Shown here: piece after piece, positions 7,586-14,546 of the stretch
Layout of the letters: every line of letters starts with the position of its first letter
Numbering within the stretch: the first letter of the stretch is position 1
Source of the DNA: Caryophanales bacterium UBA7029
GTDB taxonomy: Bacteria > Bacillota_I > Bacilli_A > RFN20 > CAG-826
DNA: 19,226 nt
Assembly (NCBI GenBank): GCA_002494205.1
Contig: DLBE01000011.1
Coordinates: forward strand, 1 to 19,226
Direction of reading: 5' to 3'
Position numbers and translations under genes: made by a program
Notes under the pieces: model-generated
What the model saw: only the letters and a program-made list of their open reading frames with translations
Told to the model about the DNA's origin: nothing
Database searches by the model: none

Positions 7586-8105
7586 TTTCTAATTCAAACT
7601 TTCTATAAAACTTATGAATTTCCTCATCTTTGAATGGAAATTCTTTTTTATTAATCATCTCATAAATTTTAGATACAGACTTTTGAAGAATCATTTTAAT
7701 GTCTTCACTGTAACCTTGCTCATCAGCGTGTTTTTTATATTCGGAAACATCTAATAAACGTGTTGTGCCGTCTTCATAAAGCTTGATATCTAAATCGTAA
7801 TCAATGTACTTAATAAAGTTTTTATCGTAGATGGCTGGTGAGGCAATATTTACATAGTAGCAAATGCCATTTTCCTTAAGCATGGCGATAACATTGAACC
7901 AATGTTTTTTTGAAAGAATAAAAATTGCAGGTTCTTTTGTGTGCCATTTTCTACCATCGCTTTCTACAACTGCTGCGCGAATTGAGACAAGCACAAAATA
8001 ATCTTCATTGTCTTCGACAACATAACTATGAGACCATTGTCTATGAAGTTCTTCGTTATGCTTATAGGCTTGTATAATTACCCAGCGTTTTTCTAAAGAA
8101 AACAT
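7575..8105 (-). CDS. ntdP: Nucleoside di-/triphosphatase, NtdP-type DUF402 protein
   Basis: DUF402-family protein of 176 residues. From memory, it resembles the staphylococcal nucleoside tri- and diphosphatase NtdP along its length: QAYKHNEELHRQW (12-24), VVESDGRKWHTKEPAI (46-61), HWFNVIAM (68-75) and the metal-binding acidic patch YIDYDLDIKLY (100-110, with D102, D104 and D106). The family hydrolyses nucleoside di- and triphosphates with divalent metal in the cytoplasm. Its stop codon region overlaps the convergent flavoprotein. Its ATG shares one base with the stop of the upstream DUF3137-like gene (TAATG), so the two are co-translated. GAGG about a dozen bases upstream is the likely binding site. 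Confidence 0.9.
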   Translation of the reverse strand: MFSLEKRWVIIQAYKHNEELHRQWSHSYVVEDNEDYFVLVSIRAAVVESDGRKWHTKEPAIFILSKKHWFNVIAMLKENGICYYVNIASPAIYDKNFIKYIDYDLDIKLYEDGTTRLLDVSEYKKHADEQGYSEDIKMILQKSVSKIYEMINKKEFPFKDEEIHKFYRKFELETRK

Positions 8106-9058
8106 TATTTATTTAAAGCCTCAACTAATTTAGAAATAGCTAAAATATCTTTCTTAAATGTCTCAGTAGGACCGCAATCAAATTGATTTTGAAGTGGCAA
8201 AACCATTAAAGGATCATCGTAGCCCATCATAACGAAAACTTTGTTTTCGTAAATTGAAAGAGCTACATCAACAAGAATCTTATCGGTTTTAATAGATTCG
8301 ATTGCTTTCATTACTCCAGAATTTAAAACTTTTTTCCAATCTTTTGCATCGCTACGAACGACGATTTTTTCATTCTCTAAAACATTTTTTACATCATCAA
8401 TTGCGGTAGGAGGAAGTGCTCTATCGTTGCCTTTTATGTAAACATAAACAGGTTTCTCGCCCTTGTATGAAGCCTTAGCTCTAACCATTTTACCGACGAA
8501 CACTGGCTTAACCCTTTTTTCTGCTTTAATATTCCCGGCACAATCAACAATAGACATTTCAAGTTTATTGTATTTGAAAGTAGTTAAACCTCTTGAACCA
8601 GCTTCGATGACATCTTTATAGAGTTTACATCCATTAAATTCTTCTAAAGTAATCTTCCCTGGTTGTGGTGCAACTTCGACATCTGAATAGGCTTTATCCT
8701 CAAAAACAAATTCGTTAATGCTATTAAAATAAAGACCAAAATATTCTTTTAATTTTTTGTCAAATTTCTTTCTTACGAAAAGTGAATAACCATAGGTTCC
8801 AGCTAACGCCAAAATAGCAATTCCGATCGTTAAACCTGTTTGAAGTCCAGACTTTTCCTTAGGAAAGATGGTTGGGAAAACAATAAAAGCAACAATAATC
8901 ATTGCTAAGCAAAACATCATAACTATTAACTTTAATGTGTTATGAAATCTGTATGATTTCCAAAATATTGTTCTTTCATTTTCAATTTTTTGAAGCGCTT
9001 CGTGTGGATAAACCATTTTAGCTTCAGCTTGTACAACGGGGGTTTTCTCTTTTTTCAT
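8105..9058 (-). CDS. DUF3137-like membrane protein
   Basis: A 317-residue protein with a hydrophilic N-terminus (1-40), two membrane spans (about 42-63 and 73-95) and a cytoplasmic C-terminal domain of about 220 residues of mixed alpha/beta character. The layout, with two spans followed by a region like NSINEFVFEDKAYSD and a later V-F-V-G-x-M strand, resembles the DUF3137 family, whose function is unknown. No catalytic motif is evident. It heads a two-gene unit with ntdP, with a TAATG overlap. A clear promoter (TTAACT, 18 bases, TGaTACACT) and a strong GGAGG ribosome binding site sit upstream. Whether the protein works together with NtdP is not shown by the sequence. Confidence 0.7.
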   Translation of the reverse strand: MKKEKTPVVQAEAKMVYPHEALQKIENERTIFWKSYRFHNTLKLIVMMFCLAMIIVAFIVFPTIFPKEKSGLQTGLTIGIAILALAGTYGYSLFVRKKFDKKLKEYFGLYFNSINEFVFEDKAYSDVEVAPQPGKITLEEFNGCKLYKDVIEAGSRGLTTFKYNKLEMSIVDCAGNIKAEKRVKPVFVGKMVRAKASYKGEKPVYVYIKGNDRALPPTAIDDVKNVLENEKIVVRSDAKDWKKVLNSGVMKAIESIKTDKILVDVALSIYENKVFVMMGYDDPLMVLPLQNQFDCGPTETFKKDILAISKLVEALNK

Positions 9059-9080
9059 AAATCCGCCTCCTGCTCGTAAT

Positions 9081-9110
9081 AGTGTATCACATCTATATGC
9101 GAATAGTTAA
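9081..9110 (-). promoter_or_regulatory. Promoter of the DUF3137-ntdP unit
   Basis: Minus strand: -35 TTAACT (9105-9110), an 18-base spacer and -10 TACACT (9081-9086) preceded by TGA, which gives an extended -10. The leader of about 15 bases carries AGGAGG before the ATG at 9058. Confidence 0.55.
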
Positions 9111-9112
9111 AC

Positions 9113-9135
9113 TAAAAGCGCCTTTTAAAGACGCT
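9113..9135 (-). terminator. Intrinsic terminator after thiT
   Basis: On the minus strand the stem is AGCGTC / GGCGCT (six pairs including one G-T), with loop TTTAAAA, followed by TTTTAGTTT. It lies about 20 bases after the thiT stop codon. It separates thiT from the DUF3137-ntdP promoter. Confidence 0.6.
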
Positions 9136-9156
9136 TAGATAATAACACAGCAAATA

Positions 9157-10176
9157 TTATGCTTTTTGAGGTGGATATAACCTATTAATTCTGAGTAACG
9201 GTCCATAAAGTGCCATAAGCGCCGCTAAAGCAATTCCACCACTTATGAAGACATAACCGGTGTTATAAATAGCGGCGTCAGCAAGAGTATACGAATAGAA
9301 GAGCATTGAGGAAATAGTTCCGCCAATAAATCTGATAACGGTTGCTCCTAGACCGCCAATAAAAAGCATTAATTCGCCCTTAAAATTATAATTTGAATTC
9401 TCTTCTGAAAGCACATAACGAGAGAAAAACCCTAAGAAAGACGCTCCACCAAATGCTAACAAATAATCAAATGGGAAAAATGCAAAACCATAGCCGTCGG
9501 TCAAGCACGAAATAAGTCCATAAACGATTCCGCAACCAATGAAGCCTTTAACTGGTCCTCTTCTAATTGCTAATAAGAACAAAGGCAACATCTGTAAATT
9601 AACAGATCCACCGGTAGGAGCAGGGAAAAGCTTAATAAAATTAAGAGCAAGAGCCGATGCAATTAAAATTCCGCTTTCGGTAATGTCTCGAGTTGTAAAT
9701 TTAATATCATTAATTGAGAATGACAAAATAATTGTAGATAGAATAAAAAATCCTATGGTTGGTAAAACAGAAGGAATTAGAATTTGTTCAACTGAAACTT
9801 CTATTTCTAATTTATTCGCTAATACTTCTGCGAATACATCTTTTGCGACTATAGAAACTACGGCACAGAATAAGAAGATAAATAAAGAAATGAAAGCGAA
9901 GTTTTTATGAACTTTGTTAAAGAAAAACAAAACGCATGCAAGAAGTGGAAAGATGATGTAAATGCTATAGAAGAATATAGCTATTCCGGTTCCTGCTCCT
10001 CCACCATTAAGTAATTGGAAAAATGAATAGTAAATTTTTTCGTCATTTACTTCCATCAAATAAAAATTTGGAATCATACAAAACCCAATAATTAAGGCTG
10101 TAATTCCTAAAATAACAAATGGAAGGACCTTCAAAAATAGTTCTCGTTTGTTATTAGTGTTTGTCTCTTTTTCCAT
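9157..10176 (-). CDS. thiT: ThiT-type ECF thiamine transporter S-component with N-terminal extension
   Basis: Substrate-binding membrane subunit for thiamine uptake through an energy-coupling factor transporter. Residues about 163-335 form the ThiT domain: LNFIKLFPAPTGGSVNLQML, LAIRRGPVKGF and FFPFDYLLAFGGASFLGFF are family-like segments. Residues 1-155 are extra, with about four more membrane spans (roughly 12-35, 62-86, 91-111 and 133-152). Typical ThiT proteins are under 200 residues, so at 339 this one is clearly enlarged. The start is fixed by GGAGG nine bases upstream. A TPP riboswitch in the leader, with its own promoter inside ung, strongly supports thiamine as substrate. The ECF ATPases and T-component are not in the window, as is usual for group II systems with shared energising modules. 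Confidence 0.88.
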   Translation of the reverse strand: MEKETNTNNKRELFLKVLPFVILGITALIIGFCMIPNFYLMEVNDEKIYYSFFQLLNGGGAGTGIAIFFYSIYIIFPLLACVLFFFNKVHKNFAFISLFIFLFCAVVSIVAKDVFAEVLANKLEIEVSVEQILIPSVLPTIGFFILSTIILSFSINDIKFTTRDITESGILIASALALNFIKLFPAPTGGSVNLQMLPLFLLAIRRGPVKGFIGCGIVYGLISCLTDGYGFAFFPFDYLLAFGGASFLGFFSRYVLSEENSNYNFKGELMLFIGGLGATVIRFIGGTISSMLFYSYTLADAAIYNTGYVFISGGIALAALMALYGPLLRINRLYPPQKA

Positions 10177-10180
10177 AAAA

Positions 10181-10202
10181 AATCCTCCATAACAAACGGA
10201 GG
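10181..10202 (-). promoter_or_regulatory. Riboswitch expression platform that masks the thiT ribosome binding site
   Basis: On the minus strand CCTCCG (10197-10202) can pair with the thiT binding site GGAGG (10184-10188). It can instead pair with CGGAGG at the 3' end of the TPP aptamer (10220-10225), where flanking AAA/TTT lengthens the stem. Only three T residues follow the second hairpin, so control of translation rather than transcription termination is inferred. Confidence 0.6.
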
Positions 10203-10211
10203 AAATAAAAG

Positions 10212-10300
10212 AAAATTTACCTCCGCTAGCATTACCTAGATCAGGTTCAGTTTAGCTACTCGATTGTAGCATTCTCAGCCGAGACCACTCAGCTCCTGTG
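10212..10300 (-). promoter_or_regulatory. TPP (THI-box) riboswitch aptamer
   Basis: Minus-strand leader of thiT. The conserved THI-box elements appear in order: GGAGCTGAG near the 5' end (10288-10296), CTGAGA (10273-10278), ACCTGA (10241-10246), TAATGC (10229-10234) and GCGGAGG at the 3' end. The aptamer begins almost at the predicted transcription start, so stem P1 must be short. TPP binding would turn off thiT expression. Confidence 0.93.
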
Positions 10301-10305
10301 AATAA

Positions 10306-10334
10306 AGTATAAATTTATTTGTTACACCATTCAA
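10306..10334 (-). promoter_or_regulatory. Promoter of the thiT riboswitch leader, inside the ung 3' end
   Basis: Minus strand: TTGAAT (10329-10334), a 17-base spacer and TATACT (10306-10311). The -35 box lies within the last codons of ung. Initiation near 10299 would place the aptamer right at the 5' end of the RNA. Confidence 0.6.
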
Positions 10335-10974
10335 TAGTTTTAAGATTTTTACTTTGTAAATATTCGTTACAACTTTTGAAAGTGTTCATGTTAAACCATC
10401 CGCCTTGATTTGCACCTAATGGCGACGGGTGTGTCCTTTTAATAATTAATCTATTTTTGTTTGTAATAAACTTCTCGTATTTTTGAGCCGGACCACCCCA
10501 CAACATAAACACAATTGGTTGGTCTAATTTATCCAAAAACCCCAATAAATCCTGCATAAAATAAGAATATTCCTTAATTTTGTGAGACATCGCTTTGCCT
10601 TCTTCAACGGTCAAAATTGTATTGATTAAAAACACTCCTTGACGGGCAAGATAGGTGAGGTCACCAATTTTTTCGCATGGAGTTCCAAATTCAATTTCAA
10701 TTTCTTTAAATAAATTATTTAAAGAAGGTGGGCATTTGCAAGTATCAGGAACTGAGAAAGCAAGGCCCATCGCTTGTCCTTTTTCGTGATATGGGTCTTG
10801 TCCGATAACAACAACCTTCAAATCCTCTAGAGGGGTTAACTTAAAAGCATTAAAGATTAGTTCTCTTGGTGGATAGACTACAGTTGTCGAATACTTTTCA
10901 TCCCAAAAGGACTCGAGTCTTTCAAAGTAATCTTTTTGTCTAACTATTTCAAAGAAATCATTCCATGTTTTCAT
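10315..10974 (-). CDS. ung: Uracil-DNA glycosylase (family 1)
   Basis: Removes uracil from DNA as the first step of base excision repair. The protein has 219 residues from the chosen start. The water-activating motif GQDPYH is at 58-63 (catalytic D60), LINTILTVEEGKAMSH at 116-131, and the minor-groove loop HPSPLGA at 182-188 (H182). All family-1 catalytic motifs are intact and the length is normal. Two ATGs are adjacent (10977 and 10974). I chose the second because TATAAT (10982-10987) ends exactly seven bases before it, the same geometry as other leaderless starts here, and no ribosome binding site exists. The gene is divergent from the glycosyltransferase at 11032. thiT follows on the same strand from its own promoter. 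Confidence 0.95.
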   Translation of the reverse strand: MKTWNDFFEIVRQKDYFERLESFWDEKYSTTVVYPPRELIFNAFKLTPLEDLKVVVIGQDPYHEKGQAMGLAFSVPDTCKCPPSLNNLFKEIEIEFGTPCEKIGDLTYLARQGVFLINTILTVEEGKAMSHKIKEYSYFMQDLLGFLDKLDQPIVFMLWGGPAQKYEKFITNKNRLIIKRTHPSPLGANQGGWFNMNTFKSCNEYLQSKNLKTIEWCNK

Positions 10975-10981
10975 CATAGTA

Positions 10982-11011
10982 ATTATATCTATGGTTTAGA
11001 CCAAATAACAA
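10982..11011 (-). promoter_or_regulatory. Promoter of ung (leaderless)
   Basis: Minus strand: TTGTTA (11006-11011), an 18-base spacer and TATAAT (10982-10987), then seven bases to the ATG at 10974. Its -35 box lies two bases from the -10 box of the divergent glycosyltransferase promoter, so the two promoters overlap. Confidence 0.6.
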
Positions 11012-11013
11012 TG

Positions 11014-11019
11014 TATAAT
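11014..11019 (+). promoter_or_regulatory. -10 box of the glycosyltransferase pair
   Basis: TATAAT that ends 12 bases before the ATG at 11032. A leader of about five bases is predicted, with no Shine-Dalgarno sequence. An in-frame ATG at 11023 is only three bases from the box and would lie upstream of, or at, the transcript start. Confidence 0.5.
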
Positions 11020-11031
11020 TGTATGTGGTCT

Positions 11032-12123
11032 ATGGAAAAAGTCCTTATTGTTTTCAATCATCCAGCTCCATACAAAGTTAGATTATTTAATGAATTATCT
11101 AAAACCTTTGATTTGCATGTAATTTTTGAAAGAGATTCCGCTAGTGATCGAAATAAGGCTTTTTATTTTGAAGAGAAATATGATTTTAAAATCCACAAAA
11201 TTAAAGGAATTAAGATTGGAGCAGAAGGTCTCTTGTCATTCGGCGTTAAAAAACATTTAAAACACAATAAATACGATTTAGTAATAATGAATGGTTACTC
11301 TCATTTTGCTGAAATGAAAGCAATCAAATATCTCAAGAAAACCCACACTCCTTACGTTTTATACATAAATGGCGGAACCATCAAATCAAAAGAGTGTTTT
11401 ATAAAGAAAAATCTGAAAAAACGCTATATTTCCGTGGCAAAATGCTATTTTTCACCTGATGAAGAAAGTAACAAATATCTTGTTTATTATGGAGCAAATG
11501 AAAAAGACATTTTGAATTATCCTTACTCCACAATCTTCGAAAATGAAATAGTGAAAAATGAGCCAAACAAAAAAGAACTAAGAAAAGAACTTAACCTTAA
11601 TTTTGAGAAAGTCTTTGTCTCATCTGGACAACTTATTAAACGCAAAAACTACATTTCGCTTGTTAAAGAGTGGGAAAAATTTCCTAAAGAATATGGTTTA
11701 GTATTAATTGGCGATGGCAAGCAAAGAAAAGAAATCGAAAATTTAATTAAAACTGAAAACCTTTCTAACGTTTTAGTCACTGGATTTTTAAAACATGAAG
11801 AAATGTTTAAGTATTTCAAAGCTTCAGACGCCTTTTTATTCCCTTCAAAAGAAGATATTTATGGTCACGTTATTAACGAAGCTCTTTCGCAAGGTGTCCC
11901 TGTTATATCAACCAATAAAGTTAATTCAGCAACAAAATTAATAAAAAATGGAGTTAATGGGTTTGTATTAGAAAAACTTGAAGGCGAAGAATTCAAAACA
12001 TCAGTTGATAAAATCCTAAAACTTAATACATTCTTTGAATGTATTAAGACAGCCAAAGACAACACAATTGAAAAGATGGCTGAAGCACACATTAAAATGA
12101 TTGAAGAGGCAATTAGAAAATGA
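11032..12123 (+). CDS. GT4-family glycosyltransferase
   Basis: GT-B fold glycosyltransferase of 363 residues, expected to add a nucleotide-activated sugar to a lipid-linked surface glycan at the inner face of the membrane. The N-terminal half starts MEKVLIVFNHPAPYKVRL, a pattern of GT4 acceptor domains. The C-terminal half has SSGQLIKRKN, LIGDGKQRKEIE, VTGFL and the donor-binding segment SKEDIYGHVINEAL followed by GVPVIS. The first acid of the EX7E motif is Asp, as in many GT4 members with an ED(P/I)(W/Y)G segment. The frame is open back to 10936, but that would overlap ung and its promoter. The ATG at 11032 follows a -10 box and begins with the family's usual residues. The next gene overlaps by four bases (ATGA). 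Confidence 0.85.
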   Translation: MEKVLIVFNHPAPYKVRLFNELSKTFDLHVIFERDSASDRNKAFYFEEKYDFKIHKIKGIKIGAEGLLSFGVKKHLKHNKYDLVIMNGYSHFAEMKAIKYLKKTHTPYVLYINGGTIKSKECFIKKNLKKRYISVAKCYFSPDEESNKYLVYYGANEKDILNYPYSTIFENEIVKNEPNKKELRKELNLNFEKVFVSSGQLIKRKNYISLVKEWEKFPKEYGLVLIGDGKQRKEIENLIKTENLSNVLVTGFLKHEEMFKYFKASDAFLFPSKEDIYGHVINEALSQGVPVISTNKVNSATKLIKNGVNGFVLEKLEGEEFKTSVDKILKLNTFFECIKTAKDNTIEKMAEAHIKMIEEAIRK

Positions 12124-13286
12124 ATATTTTAGTTTTTTCTAGCGCCATGCGACAATCTGACTTTGCGAAATATCAAGAAAGTGCAAAGATTAAGCCTAAT
12201 CCTTCTAATCAAAATTTTTATTACAAGCTTATAAAAGCTTTGGCAATTAAAAACAATGTTTCCGTTGTCTCGCATAGGCCTTTAGTCAAAGGAATGTTTA
12301 AAAATAACAGCCTTGAAACTGAGACTGAGATGGATGGAAATATTAAGTTTTATTACACTGCTAATAAGGCAAGCAAGGCATATAAACTTCTAAAAGAAAA
12401 ATCTTCTATAGAAAAAACCGCTAAACAAGCAATTGAAGACTTCCTTTCCAATGACTTTGTCATTGTAACAGATACTTTGAGATTAAATTTGCTTAAAGCC
12501 GCTAAAAAAATTGCTAAACAATATAAAGTTAAAATTGTTGGAATGCTTACAGATAACCCTATGAACTTAAGTAGTGGGTCAAACTTTTTTAAGGCTCGTC
12601 AAAAGCTCGAAGCAAGCACACTAGATGGTTATTTGTCTTTAACTGAAGGATTAGTGAATGCTTTTAACCCAGAGATTCCTTCTTACGTTTTTGAAGGACT
12701 TGTAATGGAAGAAGATGAAGGTAAAAAAGACCCTATTTTTAATTATTTCTATTTTGGTGGTTCTCTCTATGAGAGATATGGCGTTAAAACTCTGGTTGAT
12801 GCTTTTAAAAAATCAAATGTAAAAGCAAAACTTGTTATTGCTGGATCTGGTCCATTAGACAAATATATCGAACAAGCTTCCGAAGATGATTATAGAATTC
12901 TTTATTTATCACAACTAAGTAAGGAAAAGAATATTGCATATATGCGATATTCTCTTGCAAACATAAACCCAAGACCTATTGATCCTCAAATGGATAATGA
13001 GTCTGTTCCATCAAAACTACTTGAGTATTTGTCTATAGGTACTCCAGTCATTTCGACGAAATACCCAAAATTATATTCAACATTTAAAGATGATGTTTTA
13101 TGGGTTGAAGGAACAGGAGTTGAAGCTATGAAAATGGCTTTAGAATCTTTCGATATTTCTACTCAAGAGAACTATATTAAAAAAGCCGCAACTGCAAGAC
13201 GCAAAGTCTTTGAGTTTTACGGCATCGATGTTCAATCCGAATCAATTAATCACTTCTTAGCGGAAATTAATTCTTCTAACAATTGA
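12120..13286 (+). CDS. GT4-like glycosyltransferase
   Basis: Second glycosyltransferase of the pair, 388 residues, GT-B type. The N-terminal domain (to about 190) is divergent. The C-terminal domain has FGGSLYERYGVKTLVDAF, LVIAGSGPLDKYI and a complete EX7E motif in NESVPSKLLEYLSIGTPVIS. The substrate is unknown. The neighbouring flippase and other transferases suggest a surface polysaccharide. It is coupled to the preceding gene by an ATGA overlap, with AGAGG upstream. Its last 37 bases overlap, tail to tail, the coding region of the third glycosyltransferase on the minus strand. No terminator is visible at that junction. Confidence 0.82.
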   Translation: MNILVFSSAMRQSDFAKYQESAKIKPNPSNQNFYYKLIKALAIKNNVSVVSHRPLVKGMFKNNSLETETEMDGNIKFYYTANKASKAYKLLKEKSSIEKTAKQAIEDFLSNDFVIVTDTLRLNLLKAAKKIAKQYKVKIVGMLTDNPMNLSSGSNFFKARQKLEASTLDGYLSLTEGLVNAFNPEIPSYVFEGLVMEEDEGKKDPIFNYFYFGGSLYERYGVKTLVDAFKKSNVKAKLVIAGSGPLDKYIEQASEDDYRILYLSQLSKEKNIAYMRYSLANINPRPIDPQMDNESVPSKLLEYLSIGTPVISTKYPKLYSTFKDDVLWVEGTGVEAMKMALESFDISTQENYIKKAATARRKVFEFYGIDVQSESINHFLAEINSSNN

Positions 13287-14431
13287 TGAGTTAATTTTTC
13301 AGTTGTAAAGTGTTCATCAAAATATTTCTTATTATTAAGACCATATTGGTCTTTTTCTTTTAATGAGCAAATTTCATCAATTTTATTAGCAATATCTTTT
13401 GGATCCTCTTCTGCAAATATAGAACCATTAGCTTTGCTAAGTGTTTCATATGCATCACCTTTAGCAACAACTAACAAAGGTCTTCCATATTTCATGTATT
13501 GAATTGCTTTATTTGGAATGGTTTTACCTACATAACCTTCATTTTTAAGCGAGACAATTAAAGCATTTGCATTTGCATAATATGCTTCTGCTTTTTCAAT
13601 TGGATAGGCCCCTTCATACACTACTTTATCTTGTAGATTTTCTTTTACAATCTTCTCTTTAATTAAATTAAGTTCAGAACCCATTCCCATTAAATGAAGC
13701 TTAATATCTTTTGATTTAACAAATTTCATTGCTTCAACAAGTTTATCAGTAAGCTGAAGCTTTCCAATATTACCAGCATAAACCAAATTATATTTGTTTT
13801 CATACTTAATAACTTCGCTATGCTTATTAGAATTAAGAATAGGTTGATTGACAACATTAAAGACTTTGTCTTTTATTCCTAATTCTTTTTCAAAATATTC
13901 TTTAAAAGATGGCGAGGAAATTACGATTCTATCGCAGCGAGAATAAATTGATTTACTCCATTTATAAAGAATCTTATAAGTTAAAGAGTTCTTTTTTACA
14001 GCGTGAGTCACTAAAGTTGATTCTGGCCATAAATCCTGGCAATAAAGAACACATGGTACATTATGCTTCTTAGCATAAAGAAGGGCTGGCGAAATAGAAA
14101 TAACAGGAGATAAAGAAATAGATAAAACAACATCAAATTCTTCTTTGAAATGTCTAACGAATATTTTTGCAGTTCTATGGAACGAAAGATAGTTTTGAAT
14201 AATTGAAATTCTAGAATATTTTCTAGGTTTTACATTAACACGATGTACTTTAACACCATTTATTTCTTCAAATTTTACATGTTTATATTCATCAAGAATC
14301 TTTTGAAATCCATAGTTTGGTCTGCCAGTTAAAACGCTTACTTCGTTTCCTTCTTTAACAAGCGCTTCCGCGATATCAGTAACAGAAAATCTTTCTGGAT
14401 AATAGTATTGACATACAAGTAGGATTTTCAT
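13250..14431 (-). CDS. GT4-family glycosyltransferase, WbuB-like
   Basis: A 393-residue GT-B glycosyltransferase. The start MKILLVCQYYYPERFSVTDI is typical of the WbuB/WcaI-like subgroup, as are TGRPNY (35-40), LYCQDLWPES (129-138) and YAGNIGKLQ (218-226). In the donor site the usual F-E-Y-M is IQYM: position 311 is Gln rather than the second Glu of EX7E, so its donor contact differs or its activity is altered. It lies opposite to the other two transferases: it converges with one (37-base overlap) and diverges from the flippase. Its -10 box ends ten bases before the ATG with no Shine-Dalgarno sequence, so the leader would be about three bases. It is probably part of the same glycan pathway. 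Confidence 0.85.
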   Translation of the reverse strand: MKILLVCQYYYPERFSVTDIAEALVKEGNEVSVLTGRPNYGFQKILDEYKHVKFEEINGVKVHRVNVKPRKYSRISIIQNYLSFHRTAKIFVRHFKEEFDVVLSISLSPVISISPALLYAKKHNVPCVLYCQDLWPESTLVTHAVKKNSLTYKILYKWSKSIYSRCDRIVISSPSFKEYFEKELGIKDKVFNVVNQPILNSNKHSEVIKYENKYNLVYAGNIGKLQLTDKLVEAMKFVKSKDIKLHLMGMGSELNLIKEKIVKENLQDKVVYEGAYPIEKAEAYYANANALIVSLKNEGYVGKTIPNKAIQYMKYGRPLLVVAKGDAYETLSKANGSIFAEEDPKDIANKIDEICSLKEKDQYGLNNKKYFDEHFTTEKLTHQLLEELISAKK

Positions 14432-14441
14432 ATTACGTAGT

Positions 14442-14447
14442 ATTATA
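14442..14447 (-). promoter_or_regulatory. -10 box of the WbuB-like gene
   Basis: Minus-strand TATAAT with ten bases to the ATG at 14431 and no ribosome binding site. TTGTAA at 14463-14468 is a weak -35 candidate with a short 15-base spacer. The promoter is divergent from that of the flippase. Confidence 0.45.
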
Positions 14448-14510
14448 TACTAAACTTACAAATTACAACACTTTTTGATTTTTAAAGACATAAATCAATA
14501 TTTTTGTCTT

Positions 14511-14539
14511 TTGTTTTTTATCTTTCTCGCCCATATAAT
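14511..14539 (+). promoter_or_regulatory. Promoter of the flippase gene (leaderless)
   Basis: TTGTTT (14511-14516), a 17-base spacer and TATAAT (14534-14539), then seven bases to the ATG at 14547. This is a complete sigma-A-type promoter placed so that the RNA should begin at the start codon. Confidence 0.65.
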
Positions 14540-14546
14540 TATATGC

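Noticed and set aside
10936..11031. Longer N-terminus for the first glycosyltransferase
   Set aside because: The extension would overlap the start of ung and read through both promoters. The protein family begins at the MEKVLIVF-like strand.
14475..14546. Longer N-terminus for the flippase
   Set aside because: The 24 extra codons contain a complete -35/-10 promoter with a 17-base spacer, and the family's conserved region starts after 14547.
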